Shown here piece after piece: positions 7,631-16,159 of a stretch of 45,823 nucleotides of DNA. This stretch comes from Mesorhizobium sp. J18 (GTDB taxonomy: Bacteria; Pseudomonadota; Alphaproteobacteria; Rhizobiales; Rhizobiaceae). Location of the stretch: positions 28,874 through 74,696 of the forward strand of contig NZ_VLJP01000011.1 in the NCBI RefSeq assembly GCF_007829525.1. Reading direction: 5' to 3'. How positions within the stretch are numbered: the stretch's first letter is position 1; each line of letters opens with the position of its first letter. The notes beneath the pieces are model-generated. The model was not told where the DNA came from. It did not search any database and saw only the letters and a list, made by a program, of their open reading frames with translations. The translations under genes and the position numbers were made by a program.

Positions 7631-9283
7631 TCAAGCCGTCCGTTTCTTGAGGCTGCAAGTATCAATCGCACGGCCTTCGGCGATCGCCGCATCGACCGCG
7701 GCGCGCAGCGCTCCGCGCTGTATCTTCTCCGTGGCGGTAAGCGGGATCGCATCGACAAAGGCGACGAAGCCCGGTGCCTTGTAATAGGCAAGCCGCGTCA
7801 GGCAATAGCGCACGATATCCTCGGCAAGCACCCGCTCGTCCGACGGTTTCTCTGCGGGAACGATCAAGGCGACGACTTCCTCACCGCGCACGGGATCGGC
7901 GACCGGCGCCACAGCCACCTGCCTGACCGACGGGTGACGGGCAAGGGTATTTTCCACCTCGACCGCCGAGATGTTTTCGCCGGAGCGGCGGATGACATTC
8001 TTCTTGCGGTCCACGAAATGGAGCTGTCCGTCGCTGTCACGGCTCACCACGTCGCCCGTGTGGAACCAGCCTCCCTCCCAGGCCGTCGCAGTCGCCTCAG
8101 GGTCCTTCAGATATTCACGGAAGAACCCACGGCGCGGATCGTCACCCGCTTGCCGCACGAGCAGCTCGCCCGGTTCATCCACCGCCGCCTCGGCTCCGTC
8201 GTCGCGGCGGATCGAAACCTCCACTTGCCGTTCCGGGCAGCCGAAGCAGTTCGTGCCGATCTTGCGCGGCTCCTGATTTGCGATGACGACTGCGCCAGCG
8301 CCCGTCTCGGTCATCGCCCAAGCTTCCAGAAGCGGAAAGCCGAAGCGCTTCTCGAAGGGTTCGTGAAGCCCGCGGTCGACGCCTGCGCCGAAGCCAAAGC
8401 GGACATTGTGGTCGCGGTCGGCAGCGCTCGGCGGAGCCGACATCAGCATGGCCGGCATGACACCCAGATAGTGGATGATCGTGGCGCGGAAATTGCGCAC
8501 GCTCTCCCACCAGCTTCGCGGATGGAAGCGGTCAAGCACCGCAATGCAGCCGGCTACGGTGACGGTGGCGATGACCGAATAGGCCATGGCATTCATGTGG
8601 AAGAGCGGCAACGGTGTCAGCATCCGCTCGGGCGGATCGACATTGATCGCGCACAGGCCGCCGATGGTCGCGTACCACTCGCCGGCGAGCAGGAAATAGG
8701 CATTGTCGAGCACGCAACCTTTCGGCTTGCCCGTCGTGCCGGAAGTGTAGAGAAGCGCACACTCGCTGCCGCGCGAAAGGGATGCAGGGGCGTTCGCGGG
8801 CCGGGAGACGTCAGGCGGCTCCTGTCCGGGCGTGACCACTTCGAGCGACGAGCCGATCGCTTTGGCCGCCTGCTTCAGGTCACCGGCGCGCGAGGGGATT
8901 GCCACCGCCAGCACCATCTCCGAATGGCCGATCAGATATTCGAGCTCGGCGGCGCGAAGATCGGGATTGATCGGGACGACCGAAGCGCCAAGGGCATTGA
9001 GAGCGAACCAGTGGAACAGGAAATCCGGCCGGTTCTGGAGCAGAAGGCCGACGCGGTGCCCTGGTCCATAGCCCGCCGCCATATAACGTCCGGTCAGGTT
9101 GCGGATGCGACCGAGAGCGTCTCCATACATGATCTCGCCAGCCTCGATGCCGTAAACATCCGCAGTCTCCGGCAAAACGGCCATGAATGGACGCTCGGGA
9201 AAGCGCTCCGCGCTCCGCTCGAAACGTTCATATACGGTGCGATCCTCCAGCACCCCTTCCAGAAGCTGCATGTCAGCGCTCAC
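7631..9283 (-). CDS. Acyl-CoA ligase, AMP-forming
   Basis: A 550-aa ANL-superfamily acyl-CoA synthetase, distinct from the ligase at the operon end. Motifs are YTSGTTGKPKG (P-loop), AMTETGAG (A5), FHTGDVV (A7), DRKKNVIRRSGENIS (A8 hinge) and ATEKIQRG, carrying the A10 lysine. It is complete and of usual length. The start taken is GTG 9283, which overlaps the stop of the dioxygenase beta gene (GTGA) and suggests translational coupling; ATG 9271 is an alternative. It lies between the ring-dioxygenase genes and the thiolase-like gene, so it is the best candidate for making the CoA ester of the oxygenated acid that the thiolase-like/DUF35 pair then cleaves. Confidence 0.88.
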   Translation of the reverse strand: MSADMQLLEGVLEDRTVYERFERSAERFPERPFMAVLPETADVYGIEAGEIMYGDALGRIRNLTGRYMAAGYGPGHRVGLLLQNRPDFLFHWFALNALGASVVPINPDLRAAELEYLIGHSEMVLAVAIPSRAGDLKQAAKAIGSSLEVVTPGQEPPDVSRPANAPASLSRGSECALLYTSGTTGKPKGCVLDNAYFLLAGEWYATIGGLCAINVDPPERMLTPLPLFHMNAMAYSVIATVTVAGCIAVLDRFHPRSWWESVRNFRATIIHYLGVMPAMLMSAPPSAADRDHNVRFGFGAGVDRGLHEPFEKRFGFPLLEAWAMTETGAGAVVIANQEPRKIGTNCFGCPERQVEVSIRRDDGAEAAVDEPGELLVRQAGDDPRRGFFREYLKDPEATATAWEGGWFHTGDVVSRDSDGQLHFVDRKKNVIRRSGENISAVEVENTLARHPSVRQVAVAPVADPVRGEEVVALIVPAEKPSDERVLAEDIVRYCLTRLAYYKAPGFVAFVDAIPLTATEKIQRGALRAAVDAAIAEGRAIDTCSLKKRTA

Positions 9284-9762
9284 ATGAACAGTTGGATATT
9301 ACCGAAGGGCGCATCGAAATTGACCAGATCGACGCGCTTCAGGACGATCTTGAGCGCCCCGTCCTCGACCCGCAATTCGTGCCGCGCCCAGCCAGAATAG
9401 ATGTTGAACTCGTCACCTCGCGTTTCGGAATAGTTGAACGCAGTCCAGGTCCGGTAGCGGTTCTCGGCCGGATTGATTTCGTCCACCTGCGGCAGCTGGA
9501 GAACGTGATGGGACCGGCTTTTCGGCTTCTGGCTGAAGGTGCGTGCTCCCCCCAGCCGCTCGACACGGATGCGCAGGAGCAGCATGTCCTCATACATCAG
9601 CGAAGCCTGCAGCCTGGGGTCTGTCTGCTGCCATTCGGCAGGCATCCAGTAATGGGCGTCCTCGGCATAGAGGGCGAGCCACTCCTCGTAACGCAACTCG
9701 TCCAGAAGCCGTGCTTCGCGGTAGACGAAATCGATAAGGTCCCTCTCGGTGATCTCGGTCAT
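9280..9762 (-). CDS. Aromatic-ring-hydroxylating dioxygenase, beta (small) subunit
   Basis: A 160-aa small subunit with the NTF2-like cystatin fold that forms the structural trimer of alpha3beta3 Rieske oxygenases. The N-terminal EARLLDELRYEEWLALYAED segment and the later WTAFNYSE and VLKRVDLVNF stretches are typical of the family. It has no cofactor of its own. It is translationally coupled to the alpha subunit (ATGA overlap at 9759-9762) and to the following ligase. Length is normal for the family. It serves the ring-attacking oxygenase of the operon. Confidence 0.92.
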   Translation of the reverse strand: MTEITERDLIDFVYREARLLDELRYEEWLALYAEDAHYWMPAEWQQTDPRLQASLMYEDMLLLRIRVERLGGARTFSQKPKSRSHHVLQLPQVDEINPAENRYRTWTAFNYSETRGDEFNIYSGWARHELRVEDGALKIVLKRVDLVNFDAPFGNIQLFM

Positions 9763-11120
9763 TCGGCGGCCTCATGGAATTTGCTGTCGTCGGCATTGCC
9801 TTCGGGCATCGACATCAGCATGTATTTGATCCAGGCAGAGAACTGGTTGCGCATCTGCCGCTCGCTGGTGCCGCCGGCGATCGCCGTCACGTCCTCGGGC
9901 TCCCCGGGCTCGTAAAGCCGCTGGACATTCACCCATTCATATCCGTTGGCATGCAGGCCGATCTGGGCCCGCTCATACATTTCAAGGTCGTCGTGGCCGA
10001 CGATGGATGTCGGGGCGTTGATCAGCCGATTGTACATCAGCGTGCGCTCGAAAAGCAGGTCCGGCGCGCCGACCAGCCTGAAAGTGTAGCTCTCCACAAG
10101 CGTCTTGTCGGCGGCGATCGGCTTGAAGACACGCAGCGTCTGGATGGGTCCCTTCACCATGATATTCGGGAAGTAGATCGTGTTGTGGCGGTTCTCGCCG
10201 AGAATCTCCCTGGCCCGCTCCTCGCCATAGGCTTCGACCATCTTCTCGAAATAGCCGGGCACGGCGGAGTAATCCGCATGGATCGAAGTGGTCACGCCCG
10301 TGTGGCCATGGCCATTCGGCCAGACGCGCAGGCCCATCTTGTCGAAGAAATCATAAGGAGCCATGAAAGGCGCGTAGACCTCGACCGCCATCGGCTTCGG
10401 GCCGCCCTTAGCCTGCTCCCGCTCCCAGACCGAGATTGCGGTGCCGGCGGAGGATTCATGGGCGACCATCGGATGGCAGGTGTCGGTCTGGTTCTCCACC
10501 AGCATCTTCCAGTTGCAGGGATGCATGTAGCGCAGCGGCGCACCTTCCAGCACCAGCTTTCCTTCCGGAGAGCGATCGATCATGTTGTCGATCGACGACA
10601 GGCTCTCGCCGAAAAAGGTCTCGAAATCGACGCCTGTCTTTGCCAAGCGCGCGAAGATGAAGTCGCGATAGATATGGGTGGCGCCGACCGGGGAAAGGCC
10701 CCTGACGGCTTCCGTCTCCTCCAGTCCCGTGCCATCATAGCCCTTCTTGAGCGGGATCGCGAGCAGCGATCCATTGGTCTTGAACGACCATGCGTGATAG
10801 GGGCAGCGAAAGAATTTGCCGGTGTTGCCGCAAGTCTCCGAGGCGATCTTGACGCCCTTGTGAGGGCAGCGGTTGTAGAAAACATGGATCGAGCCGTCCG
10901 TATGGCGCGAGGCCATCACCGGCTGGTCGCCAATATCCGTCGTCAGGTAGTCGCCGGGATTCGGGATCTGACTGGCATGGCCGACATAGACCCAGGTATT
11001 GGCAAAGAGATGGCGCATCTCCAACCGGAAGATCTCGGGATCCGTGTAGACGTCACGATGGACGCGCTCCGGCTGAATGAGCGCCTTGAGTGCCGCTATA
11101 TTATTGGCGTATCGGGGCAT
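9759..11120 (-). CDS. Rieske non-heme iron dioxygenase, alpha (large) subunit
   Basis: A 453-aa catalytic subunit. The Rieske [2Fe-2S] ligands are Cys85-x-His87 (NRCPHKGV) and Cys106-xx-His109 (RCPYHAW). The mononuclear iron site is in LVENQTDTCHPMVAH, with bridging Asp213 and ligands His216 and His221. It would insert both atoms of O2 into an aromatic or indolic substrate using electrons from the reductase encoded just upstream. A very strong Shine-Dalgarno, AAGGAGGT, precedes ATG 11120. With the isatin-hydrolase-like gene and IorAB nearby, an indole-3-acetate dioxygenase role is proposed by inference; similar oxygenase subunits occur in described iac/iad auxin-degradation loci. Confidence 0.93.
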   Translation of the reverse strand: MPRYANNIAALKALIQPERVHRDVYTDPEIFRLEMRHLFANTWVYVGHASQIPNPGDYLTTDIGDQPVMASRHTDGSIHVFYNRCPHKGVKIASETCGNTGKFFRCPYHAWSFKTNGSLLAIPLKKGYDGTGLEETEAVRGLSPVGATHIYRDFIFARLAKTGVDFETFFGESLSSIDNMIDRSPEGKLVLEGAPLRYMHPCNWKMLVENQTDTCHPMVAHESSAGTAISVWEREQAKGGPKPMAVEVYAPFMAPYDFFDKMGLRVWPNGHGHTGVTTSIHADYSAVPGYFEKMVEAYGEERAREILGENRHNTIYFPNIMVKGPIQTLRVFKPIAADKTLVESYTFRLVGAPDLLFERTLMYNRLINAPTSIVGHDDLEMYERAQIGLHANGYEWVNVQRLYEPGEPEDVTAIAGGTSERQMRNQFSAWIKYMLMSMPEGNADDSKFHEAAE

Positions 11121-11180
11121 CGCAATGAACCTCCTTCATCCTGAATTGCCTCTGTGCTTCACACAGGCAATCTTCTCCGC

Positions 11181-12167
11181 CTAAAGATCGAGTACGAGCC
11201 GGGGCGACTTCGCCCTCGACACGCAGATCTGCATCACCTTGTTCGAAGCTTTTTCCTCATCCGTCAGCACCACGTCGCGATGCTCTGGAATGCCGTCCAG
11301 GACTTCGGTCTGGCAGATTCCGCAATCGCCGCGCCGGCAGTCATAGACCACGTCGAGGCCTGCTTCTTCCAATGCGTCGATAATCGACTGGCCTGGTGCG
11401 ACTGTCACCACCTGACCGGTCGATTTCACCTCCACATCGAAAGGCACGTCTCCGCCTGCGGGTGCCGGCGTCGCCGTGAAAAGCTCGAAATGAAGCCGCT
11501 CGGCCGGCCGACCGGCAAGGGCCCAGGCCGTCTTCACCGCTTCGATCATGCCGGCAGGGCCGCAGACATAGACATGGCCATCACCGGCGAGCGGAGCGAT
11601 CAGTTCGCCAAAATCAGGACGGCCGGGCGGCGTGTCGTCATAATGCAGATGCAGGCAGCCGCTGCAGATCTCCTTCAACGGCCCCGTAAAGGCGAGCTCG
11701 CCTTGGGCGCGGCCAAGATAATGGAAACTGAAGTCACGACCCGCCTTTGCAAGTTCCGCAGCCATGGAAAAGATCGGGGTGATCCCGACGCCGCCCGCAA
11801 GCAGAAGCACCTCGCCTTCGTCCTCCGCCAACTCGAACTGATTGATCGGCTGTGAGGCAGTGACCTGGTCGCCGACCTTCAGGCCATGGATATATTGCGA
11901 GCCGCCGGCGCTGTTTTCCTCCAGAAGCACGCCCAGCACATAATGCTGTCCTGTGCGCCATTGCGGCAGGTCGACCAGCGAATAAGGGCGATCGCCGCCC
12001 GCCGGCAGCTTGACGCGGATATGCGAGCCCGGCGTCCATTTCGGCAGAGGCATGTCGCCGGCACCTTCAAGGACAACGCGACGTATGCGCGGCGTCTCTT
12101 CTACGATCTCGCAGACTTTGAAACTAAGATCCTTCAACACACTCTCCAGGATGACTTCATGTGGCAC
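11181..12167 (-). CDS. PDR/VanB-family oxidoreductase (oxygenase reductase)
   Basis: A 328-aa phthalate-dioxygenase-reductase-type electron-transfer protein. An N-terminal FAD/FMN-binding barrel carries RPYSLVDLP (about 80-88), followed by a NAD-binding domain (LLAGGVGITPIFSM) and a C-terminal plant-type [2Fe-2S] ferredoxin with the CRRGDCGIC cysteine cluster and a distal Cys in MQICVSRA. It passes NAD(P)H electrons to the Rieske oxygenase encoded next. The predicted start is GTG 12167; no in-frame ATG lies before the first conserved block, and a start about 10 codons later is possible. It lies 60 bp upstream of the alpha-subunit gene and 21 bp downstream of dctM. Confidence 0.9.
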   Translation of the reverse strand: MPHEVILESVLKDLSFKVCEIVEETPRIRRVVLEGAGDMPLPKWTPGSHIRVKLPAGGDRPYSLVDLPQWRTGQHYVLGVLLEENSAGGSQYIHGLKVGDQVTASQPINQFELAEDEGEVLLLAGGVGITPIFSMAAELAKAGRDFSFHYLGRAQGELAFTGPLKEICSGCLHLHYDDTPPGRPDFGELIAPLAGDGHVYVCGPAGMIEAVKTAWALAGRPAERLHFELFTATPAPAGGDVPFDVEVKSTGQVVTVAPGQSIIDALEEAGLDVVYDCRRGDCGICQTEVLDGIPEHRDVVLTDEEKASNKVMQICVSRAKSPRLVLDL

Positions 12168-12188
12168 CGTGTCGAAGCTTCATGGATT

Positions 12189-13511
12189 TCAACTCCGTAT
12201 GAGGCCGGGCAGCCACAAAGCGATCTGTGGGTAGACAGCCAGTAGAAGCACGAGCAACAGCGTACAGCATATGTAGGGCAGCGCAGCCCATGCCACCTGC
12301 CCGATGGTCGTTCCCGCCGGTGCGACGCCCACCATCACGAACAGCAGCAGCCCGAAAGGCGGCGTTGCGAGGCTGAGTTCCAGGCCGAGCAGCATGATGA
12401 CTCCGAACCAGATCGGGTCGAAGCCGTAGAGTCCGACCAGCGGCATGAAGATCGGCAGGGTCAGCATCATGATCGAAAGCTGATCCATGAACATTCCTAG
12501 CAGCATGATGATGAGGAACATCATCGCCAGCATCATCATCGGCGACAATTGGAAATCGGTCGCGAAAGCGATCAGACCCTGCGATGCACCGGAGAAAGCG
12601 AGTATCTGCGAAAAGGTCGTCGATCCCACGATGATCACTAGCATCATTGCCGTGACCACGAGTGTCCCGCGCAGCGACTTGTAGATCGCTTCCCATGTGA
12701 GCTCGCCATATATGGCTGCGAGGAAAATGACCGCGAGCGCGCCGAATGCAGCGGATTCAGTCGGCGTCGCCCAGCCAAGCAGGATGAGGCCAACCACCGC
12801 AAAGACGACAATGCCCATCGGGGCCACATCGACCAGAAGCGCCCGTGCAATCTCTGCTGCCGGCGCGCGCTCGGCGGCGTAACCAGGCGCCGAGTCAGGA
12901 TCGAGTGCGATCTGCAGCCGAATAAGGCCGATGAACATGACGGCAAGAATCAGGCCGGGAACGAGCCCGGCAATCAGCAAGCCGCCAACATCGATACGCG
13001 CAAGCGAGCCCAGCAGCACTGCCAGCGACGACGGCGGGATGATCATCGCCAGACCGCCAGTCGCAAGGATCGGGCCCATGATCATATATGGCTTGTAGCC
13101 GCGCTTGATCATGTCGGGCATCATCGTGGTGCCAAGCAGGGCCGTATTGGCCATGGACGAGCCCGACAAGGTCGCGAAGATCGTGCCGCCGGCGACGGTG
13201 AGATAGGAGAGCCGCCCGCGAATACCGCCCAGGCATTTATCGAGCGCATTGAACACACGCAGCGCCAAGCCGGTGTGAAACAGCAATTCGCCCATGATGA
13301 GAAAAAGCGGCACCGGCACCAGCGCGAAACTGGTGATGGAGGTCGTGGCGTTGGCGATCAGTTGATCGATGCCAACCATCCCTCCCATGAAGATGTAGAC
13401 ACCCACGATATTGATGGCGAGGAAAGCGATCGCGACGGGCATGCCCATCACCATCAGGGCGAGGAGTCCGCCGACCATCAGCGCCGCTGCTCCATACCAG
13501 GGCATGATCAT
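12189..13511 (-). CDS. dctM: TRAP transporter large permease (DctM family)
   Basis: A 440-aa polytopic membrane protein with about a dozen hydrophobic helices: the main translocating subunit of a tripartite ATP-independent periplasmic transporter, which couples Na+ influx to organic acid uptake. Typical DctM stretches include PVPLFLIMGELLFHTGLA, the GGTIFATLSGSSMANTA region and the C-terminal PPFGLLLFV. The start is ATG 13511 with AAGGGA just upstream (ATG 13505 is a second option). It follows dctQ by 33 bp. Its place inside a dioxygenase operon suggests import of the aromatic acid that the operon degrades. Confidence 0.93.
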   Translation of the reverse strand: MIMPWYGAAALMVGGLLALMVMGMPVAIAFLAINIVGVYIFMGGMVGIDQLIANATTSITSFALVPVPLFLIMGELLFHTGLALRVFNALDKCLGGIRGRLSYLTVAGGTIFATLSGSSMANTALLGTTMMPDMIKRGYKPYMIMGPILATGGLAMIIPPSSLAVLLGSLARIDVGGLLIAGLVPGLILAVMFIGLIRLQIALDPDSAPGYAAERAPAAEIARALLVDVAPMGIVVFAVVGLILLGWATPTESAAFGALAVIFLAAIYGELTWEAIYKSLRGTLVVTAMMLVIIVGSTTFSQILAFSGASQGLIAFATDFQLSPMMMLAMMFLIIMLLGMFMDQLSIMMLTLPIFMPLVGLYGFDPIWFGVIMLLGLELSLATPPFGLLLFVMVGVAPAGTTIGQVAWAALPYICCTLLLVLLLAVYPQIALWLPGLIRS

Positions 13512-13544
13512 CTTATCCCTTTCCCGCCTTGATCAGGAATCATG

Positions 13545-14039
13545 TCAGTGCCCTGCCTCGTCGCCGACGTCGTAAATTTCCCCGCGCAGCAGAAGCCGCA
13601 AGAATTCGGTCGTCATCAGGCCGAAACCGACCGACAACATCGAATAGAGCACCCACCCCGGAATATTGATGGAGCGCATGTCCGTGGTACCGATTGTCTG
13701 CCAGCCCACGGCTCCGGCACGCCAGGCCAGCAGGCCAAGAGCGACGATCGACAAGACAACGACCAACTGTCCGATCAGGCGCCGAAGCCCGCCGGGCAGA
13801 CGCTCGACGAAAGAGACAATCGCGATGTGACCGCCTATGCGCACAAGCCAGGGGCTGCCGGCCATTGTGGCAAACAGCAGCAGGTATTCGACGATCGCAC
13901 TGGTCGCCTGGAAGGGTCGAAAACCCGTGTTTCGCAGGACCACGTCCAGCGCGATGGCAAGCGCCATGAAGGCCAGACTTGCTGCGCCCAGCACGGCCAG
14001 CGTGAAGATCAGACGGTCATAAAGGCGCGCAAAAAGCAT
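13545..14039 (-). CDS. dctQ: TRAP transporter small permease (DctQ family)
   Basis: A 164-aa membrane protein with four predicted helices (FTLAVLGAASLAFMALAIAL; YLLLFATMAGSPWLV; LIGQLVVVLSIVALGLLAW; near-C-terminal VLYSMLSVGFGLM), the usual DctQ topology. I chose ATG 14039 rather than the open-frame start at 14099. It has a GGGGG Shine-Dalgarno 7-8 nt upstream and falls just after a 13-bp hairpin that separates dctP from dctQ, and the upstream codons are not family-like. It partners DctM. Confidence 0.88.
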   Translation of the reverse strand: MLFARLYDRLIFTLAVLGAASLAFMALAIALDVVLRNTGFRPFQATSAIVEYLLLFATMAGSPWLVRIGGHIAIVSFVERLPGGLRRLIGQLVVVLSIVALGLLAWRAGAVGWQTIGTTDMRSINIPGWVLYSMLSVGFGLMTTEFLRLLLRGEIYDVGDEAGH

Positions 14040-14057
14040 ATGACCCCCATCGGATGA

Positions 14058-14089
14058 CACAAGGCATTCGCTCATCCGAATGCCTTGTG
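14058..14089 (-). promoter_or_regulatory. Perfect 13-bp hairpin in the dctP-dctQ junction
   Basis: CACAAGGCATTCG pairs perfectly with CGAATGCCTTGTG around a 6-nt CTCATC loop. It begins about 6 nt after the dctP stop and ends about 18 nt before the chosen dctQ start. No T run follows on the transcribed strand, so it is more likely an mRNA 3'-end stabiliser or partial attenuator than a full terminator. Such an element would raise the binding-protein level relative to the membrane subunits, as reported for dctPQM in Rhodobacter capsulatus. Confidence 0.75.
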
Positions 14090-14095
14090 AAGGAT

Positions 14096-15109
14096 TCAAC
14101 GCGTGTAATAGGCCTTGCGTAGGGCATCGTAATATTTGCTGCCGGATTGCTTGAGCCTGTCCCAGGCGCTGTCATAAGCGAGGTCGAGGTACTTTTCGGC
14201 TGCCTCGCCCTCGATCTGGATGATCTCCATGCCGTCTTCCTGCACCTGCTTGGTGATCTCCTCGGCCATCCTCTGGAAATTGTCATAGGAGATCTTTTCA
14301 TATTCGACTGCCGCCTCGCTTATGACGGCTTTCGCCTCTTCGCTCAGCGATTCCCACTTGGCCGGATTGATGACCACGGCAAGGTCGGCCTGGAAGAAGC
14401 CCGGATCGATCCGGTAACGCAGGAACTTGTCCCAGGAGAGGTCCCTGATGCCGATGATAGGCCATCCGGCGCCGTCGAAGGTGCTGCGTTCAAGGCCGGT
14501 ATAGACGTCCGGAACCGGAACCGAGACCGGAATGGCCCCCAGTGCCTCGAAGAAAGAATTGTAGATCGGCTGCGAACGGATGCGCATGCCGTCGAGATCG
14601 ACGCCGCCGTCCTCCGTCCGTTTCGGCTCCTTGATCGTGTAGATGTAAAATTGCACGCCGCTATCGAGATGTGCGAGAAGCTTTACCCCAAGCTTCTCCG
14701 CGAAGGCCTGTTGCATGATCTCGAAGCCGCCTTTCTCGCGCCCTTCGGCAGCGGTCACGGTCGAGCCCACCCAGGCATCGGCTTCAGGCATTGTGCCGAG
14801 ATAATAAGTGGCCGGACCGTATTGCATGTCGATTACGCCGCGGCGCACGGCATCGACTTGCTGGTTCGGCGGGAACATTTCCGGGCCGCCGGCATAACTG
14901 ATCTGGACCACACCTTTGCCTTTCTCGTTCACGAGATCGACAAAGCCCTGGAAGCTTTCCGAGAAGGCGAGAGACTTGGGAAAGGCCGAAATCGCCCTGA
15001 TCGTCTCCTGGGCATTGGCTATTCCGGCAAGGCTGAAACAAGAAAGCGCCGCGGTCAGCAGACCGAGCCTCAGAGTTCTAGCGAGGTGCAAGGTTGATCC
15101 AATAGACAT
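14096..15109 (-). CDS. dctP: TRAP transporter periplasmic substrate-binding protein (DctP family)
   Basis: A 337-aa extracytoplasmic solute receptor. The N-terminus is a signal peptide (LGLLTAALSCFSLAGIANA, cleavage after about residue 33). The mature protein shows DctP hallmarks: a GGPEMFPP loop, the central MRIRSQPIYNSFFEALGA with the conserved Arg that binds the substrate carboxylate, and SVPVPDVYTGLERSTFDGAG. The start is ATG 15109, with GAGAGGA 6 nt upstream; the longer open frame would overlap the preceding gene. It captures an organic carboxylate for DctQM; the operon context suggests an aromatic or indolic acid. Confidence 0.92.
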   Translation of the reverse strand: MSIGSTLHLARTLRLGLLTAALSCFSLAGIANAQETIRAISAFPKSLAFSESFQGFVDLVNEKGKGVVQISYAGGPEMFPPNQQVDAVRRGVIDMQYGPATYYLGTMPEADAWVGSTVTAAEGREKGGFEIMQQAFAEKLGVKLLAHLDSGVQFYIYTIKEPKRTEDGGVDLDGMRIRSQPIYNSFFEALGAIPVSVPVPDVYTGLERSTFDGAGWPIIGIRDLSWDKFLRYRIDPGFFQADLAVVINPAKWESLSEEAKAVISEAAVEYEKISYDNFQRMAEEITKQVQEDGMEIIQIEGEAAEKYLDLAYDSAWDRLKQSGSKYYDALRKAYYTR

Positions 15110-15167
15110 GATGTCCTCTCTGGGGTTGGATTCCGGCTTGTTCCGCCGGTTTCGATTACGGCTCTCC

Positions 15168-16157
15168 TCAAGGCACCGGTTCACGCGTCAGTCCGGCATT
15201 CTCCAGGGATTTCATGAAAGCTGTCATTTTCGCCCGCCGATAATCGTCAACACGAATGTCGGCGTAGTCGTAAAAACCCTTGCCGTCGCGCAGGCCGTTG
15301 CGCTTTTCGGCCATGTTGGATCGGACGATTTCAGGCGTGGCAAAGCGCGGATCATTCATCGCATCGGACAGATAGCGGCTGGCGTGATAGAGGATGTCGC
15401 CGCCGCCCCAGTCGATGAATTCGAGCAGGCCGAGCACCGCGAAACGAAAGCCGAAGCCGTATTTGACGGCCTTGTCGATATCCTCGGCCGAGGCAACGCC
15501 TTCTTCCACGAGGCGGGCGGCCTCGTTCATGGCGAGCGCCTGGATACGCGGCACGATATAGCCGGGCGAAGCCTTGCAGACGACCGGCACCTTGCCGATG
15601 CCTTCCAGCAGCGCCTTCGTCTCCGCCACCACGTCCGGATCGGTCTCGTCCGTCGGGCTGAGCTCGACCAACGGCACGATGAAGGCAGGGTTGAGCCAGT
15701 GTGCGTTGAGAAAATGGCGCGGCCGGCCGCTCCAGGCGGAAAGCTGGGTCGACAGGTAGGTCGAAGTGGTTGAGGCCACAATCGCATCGGCATCAGCCGC
15801 CTCGTCGATCAGGGCAAGGGCCTCCCGCTTTGCCTCATCCGTCTCCGGCACCGCCTCGAAGACGAAGCGCGCGCCTTCGAGAGCCGCCGAGGCGTCCTCG
15901 CGGGGAAAGACGGCTACCCGACCGGCTATTCTCTCCACCAGCTTGCGGTCGAAACCGCCCAGATCGGCGACCGTCGCCAGCGAACTGCGGATCTCTTCGT
16001 ACGTCTGCTCAAAGAATGCGGCCTGCGCCGCTTTGCTCCGCTGCTTGGCATCGACCAGACGCACCTCGAAGCCGGCATAGGCGAAACAATGAGCAATGCC
16101 ACGCCCCATGCGTCCGGCGCCCACGCAAGCAACAATCGGGACCGCGCCGTTCGCCAT
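15168..16157 (-). CDS. 3-hydroxyacyl-CoA dehydrogenase family protein
   Basis: A 329-aa NAD-dependent dehydrogenase with an N-terminal Rossmann fold (GAGRMGRGIAHCFAYAGF) and a C-terminal helical dimerisation domain. The catalytic His and adjoining motif read NAHWLNPAFIVPLVEL, closer to the carnitine dehydrogenase/lambda-crystallin branch than to FadB-type enzymes, which usually have HFFNP. The STTSTYLST serine segment is present. It starts 2 bp after the opine-dehydrogenase-family gene and leads into dctP across 58 bp. The substrate is unknown: either a 3-hydroxyacyl-CoA or a free 3-hydroxy acid. Confidence 0.87.
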   Translation of the reverse strand: MANGAVPIVACVGAGRMGRGIAHCFAYAGFEVRLVDAKQRSKAAQAAFFEQTYEEIRSSLATVADLGGFDRKLVERIAGRVAVFPREDASAALEGARFVFEAVPETDEAKREALALIDEAADADAIVASTTSTYLSTQLSAWSGRPRHFLNAHWLNPAFIVPLVELSPTDETDPDVVAETKALLEGIGKVPVVCKASPGYIVPRIQALAMNEAARLVEEGVASAEDIDKAVKYGFGFRFAVLGLLEFIDWGGGDILYHASRYLSDAMNDPRFATPEIVRSNMAEKRNGLRDGKGFYDYADIRVDDYRRAKMTAFMKSLENAGLTREPVP

Positions 16158-16159
16158 GG

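Noticed and set aside
7493-9400. A 635-aa plus-strand frame across the ligase and thiolase-like genes
   Set aside because: It is a shadow of well-supported minus-strand genes, with no motif.
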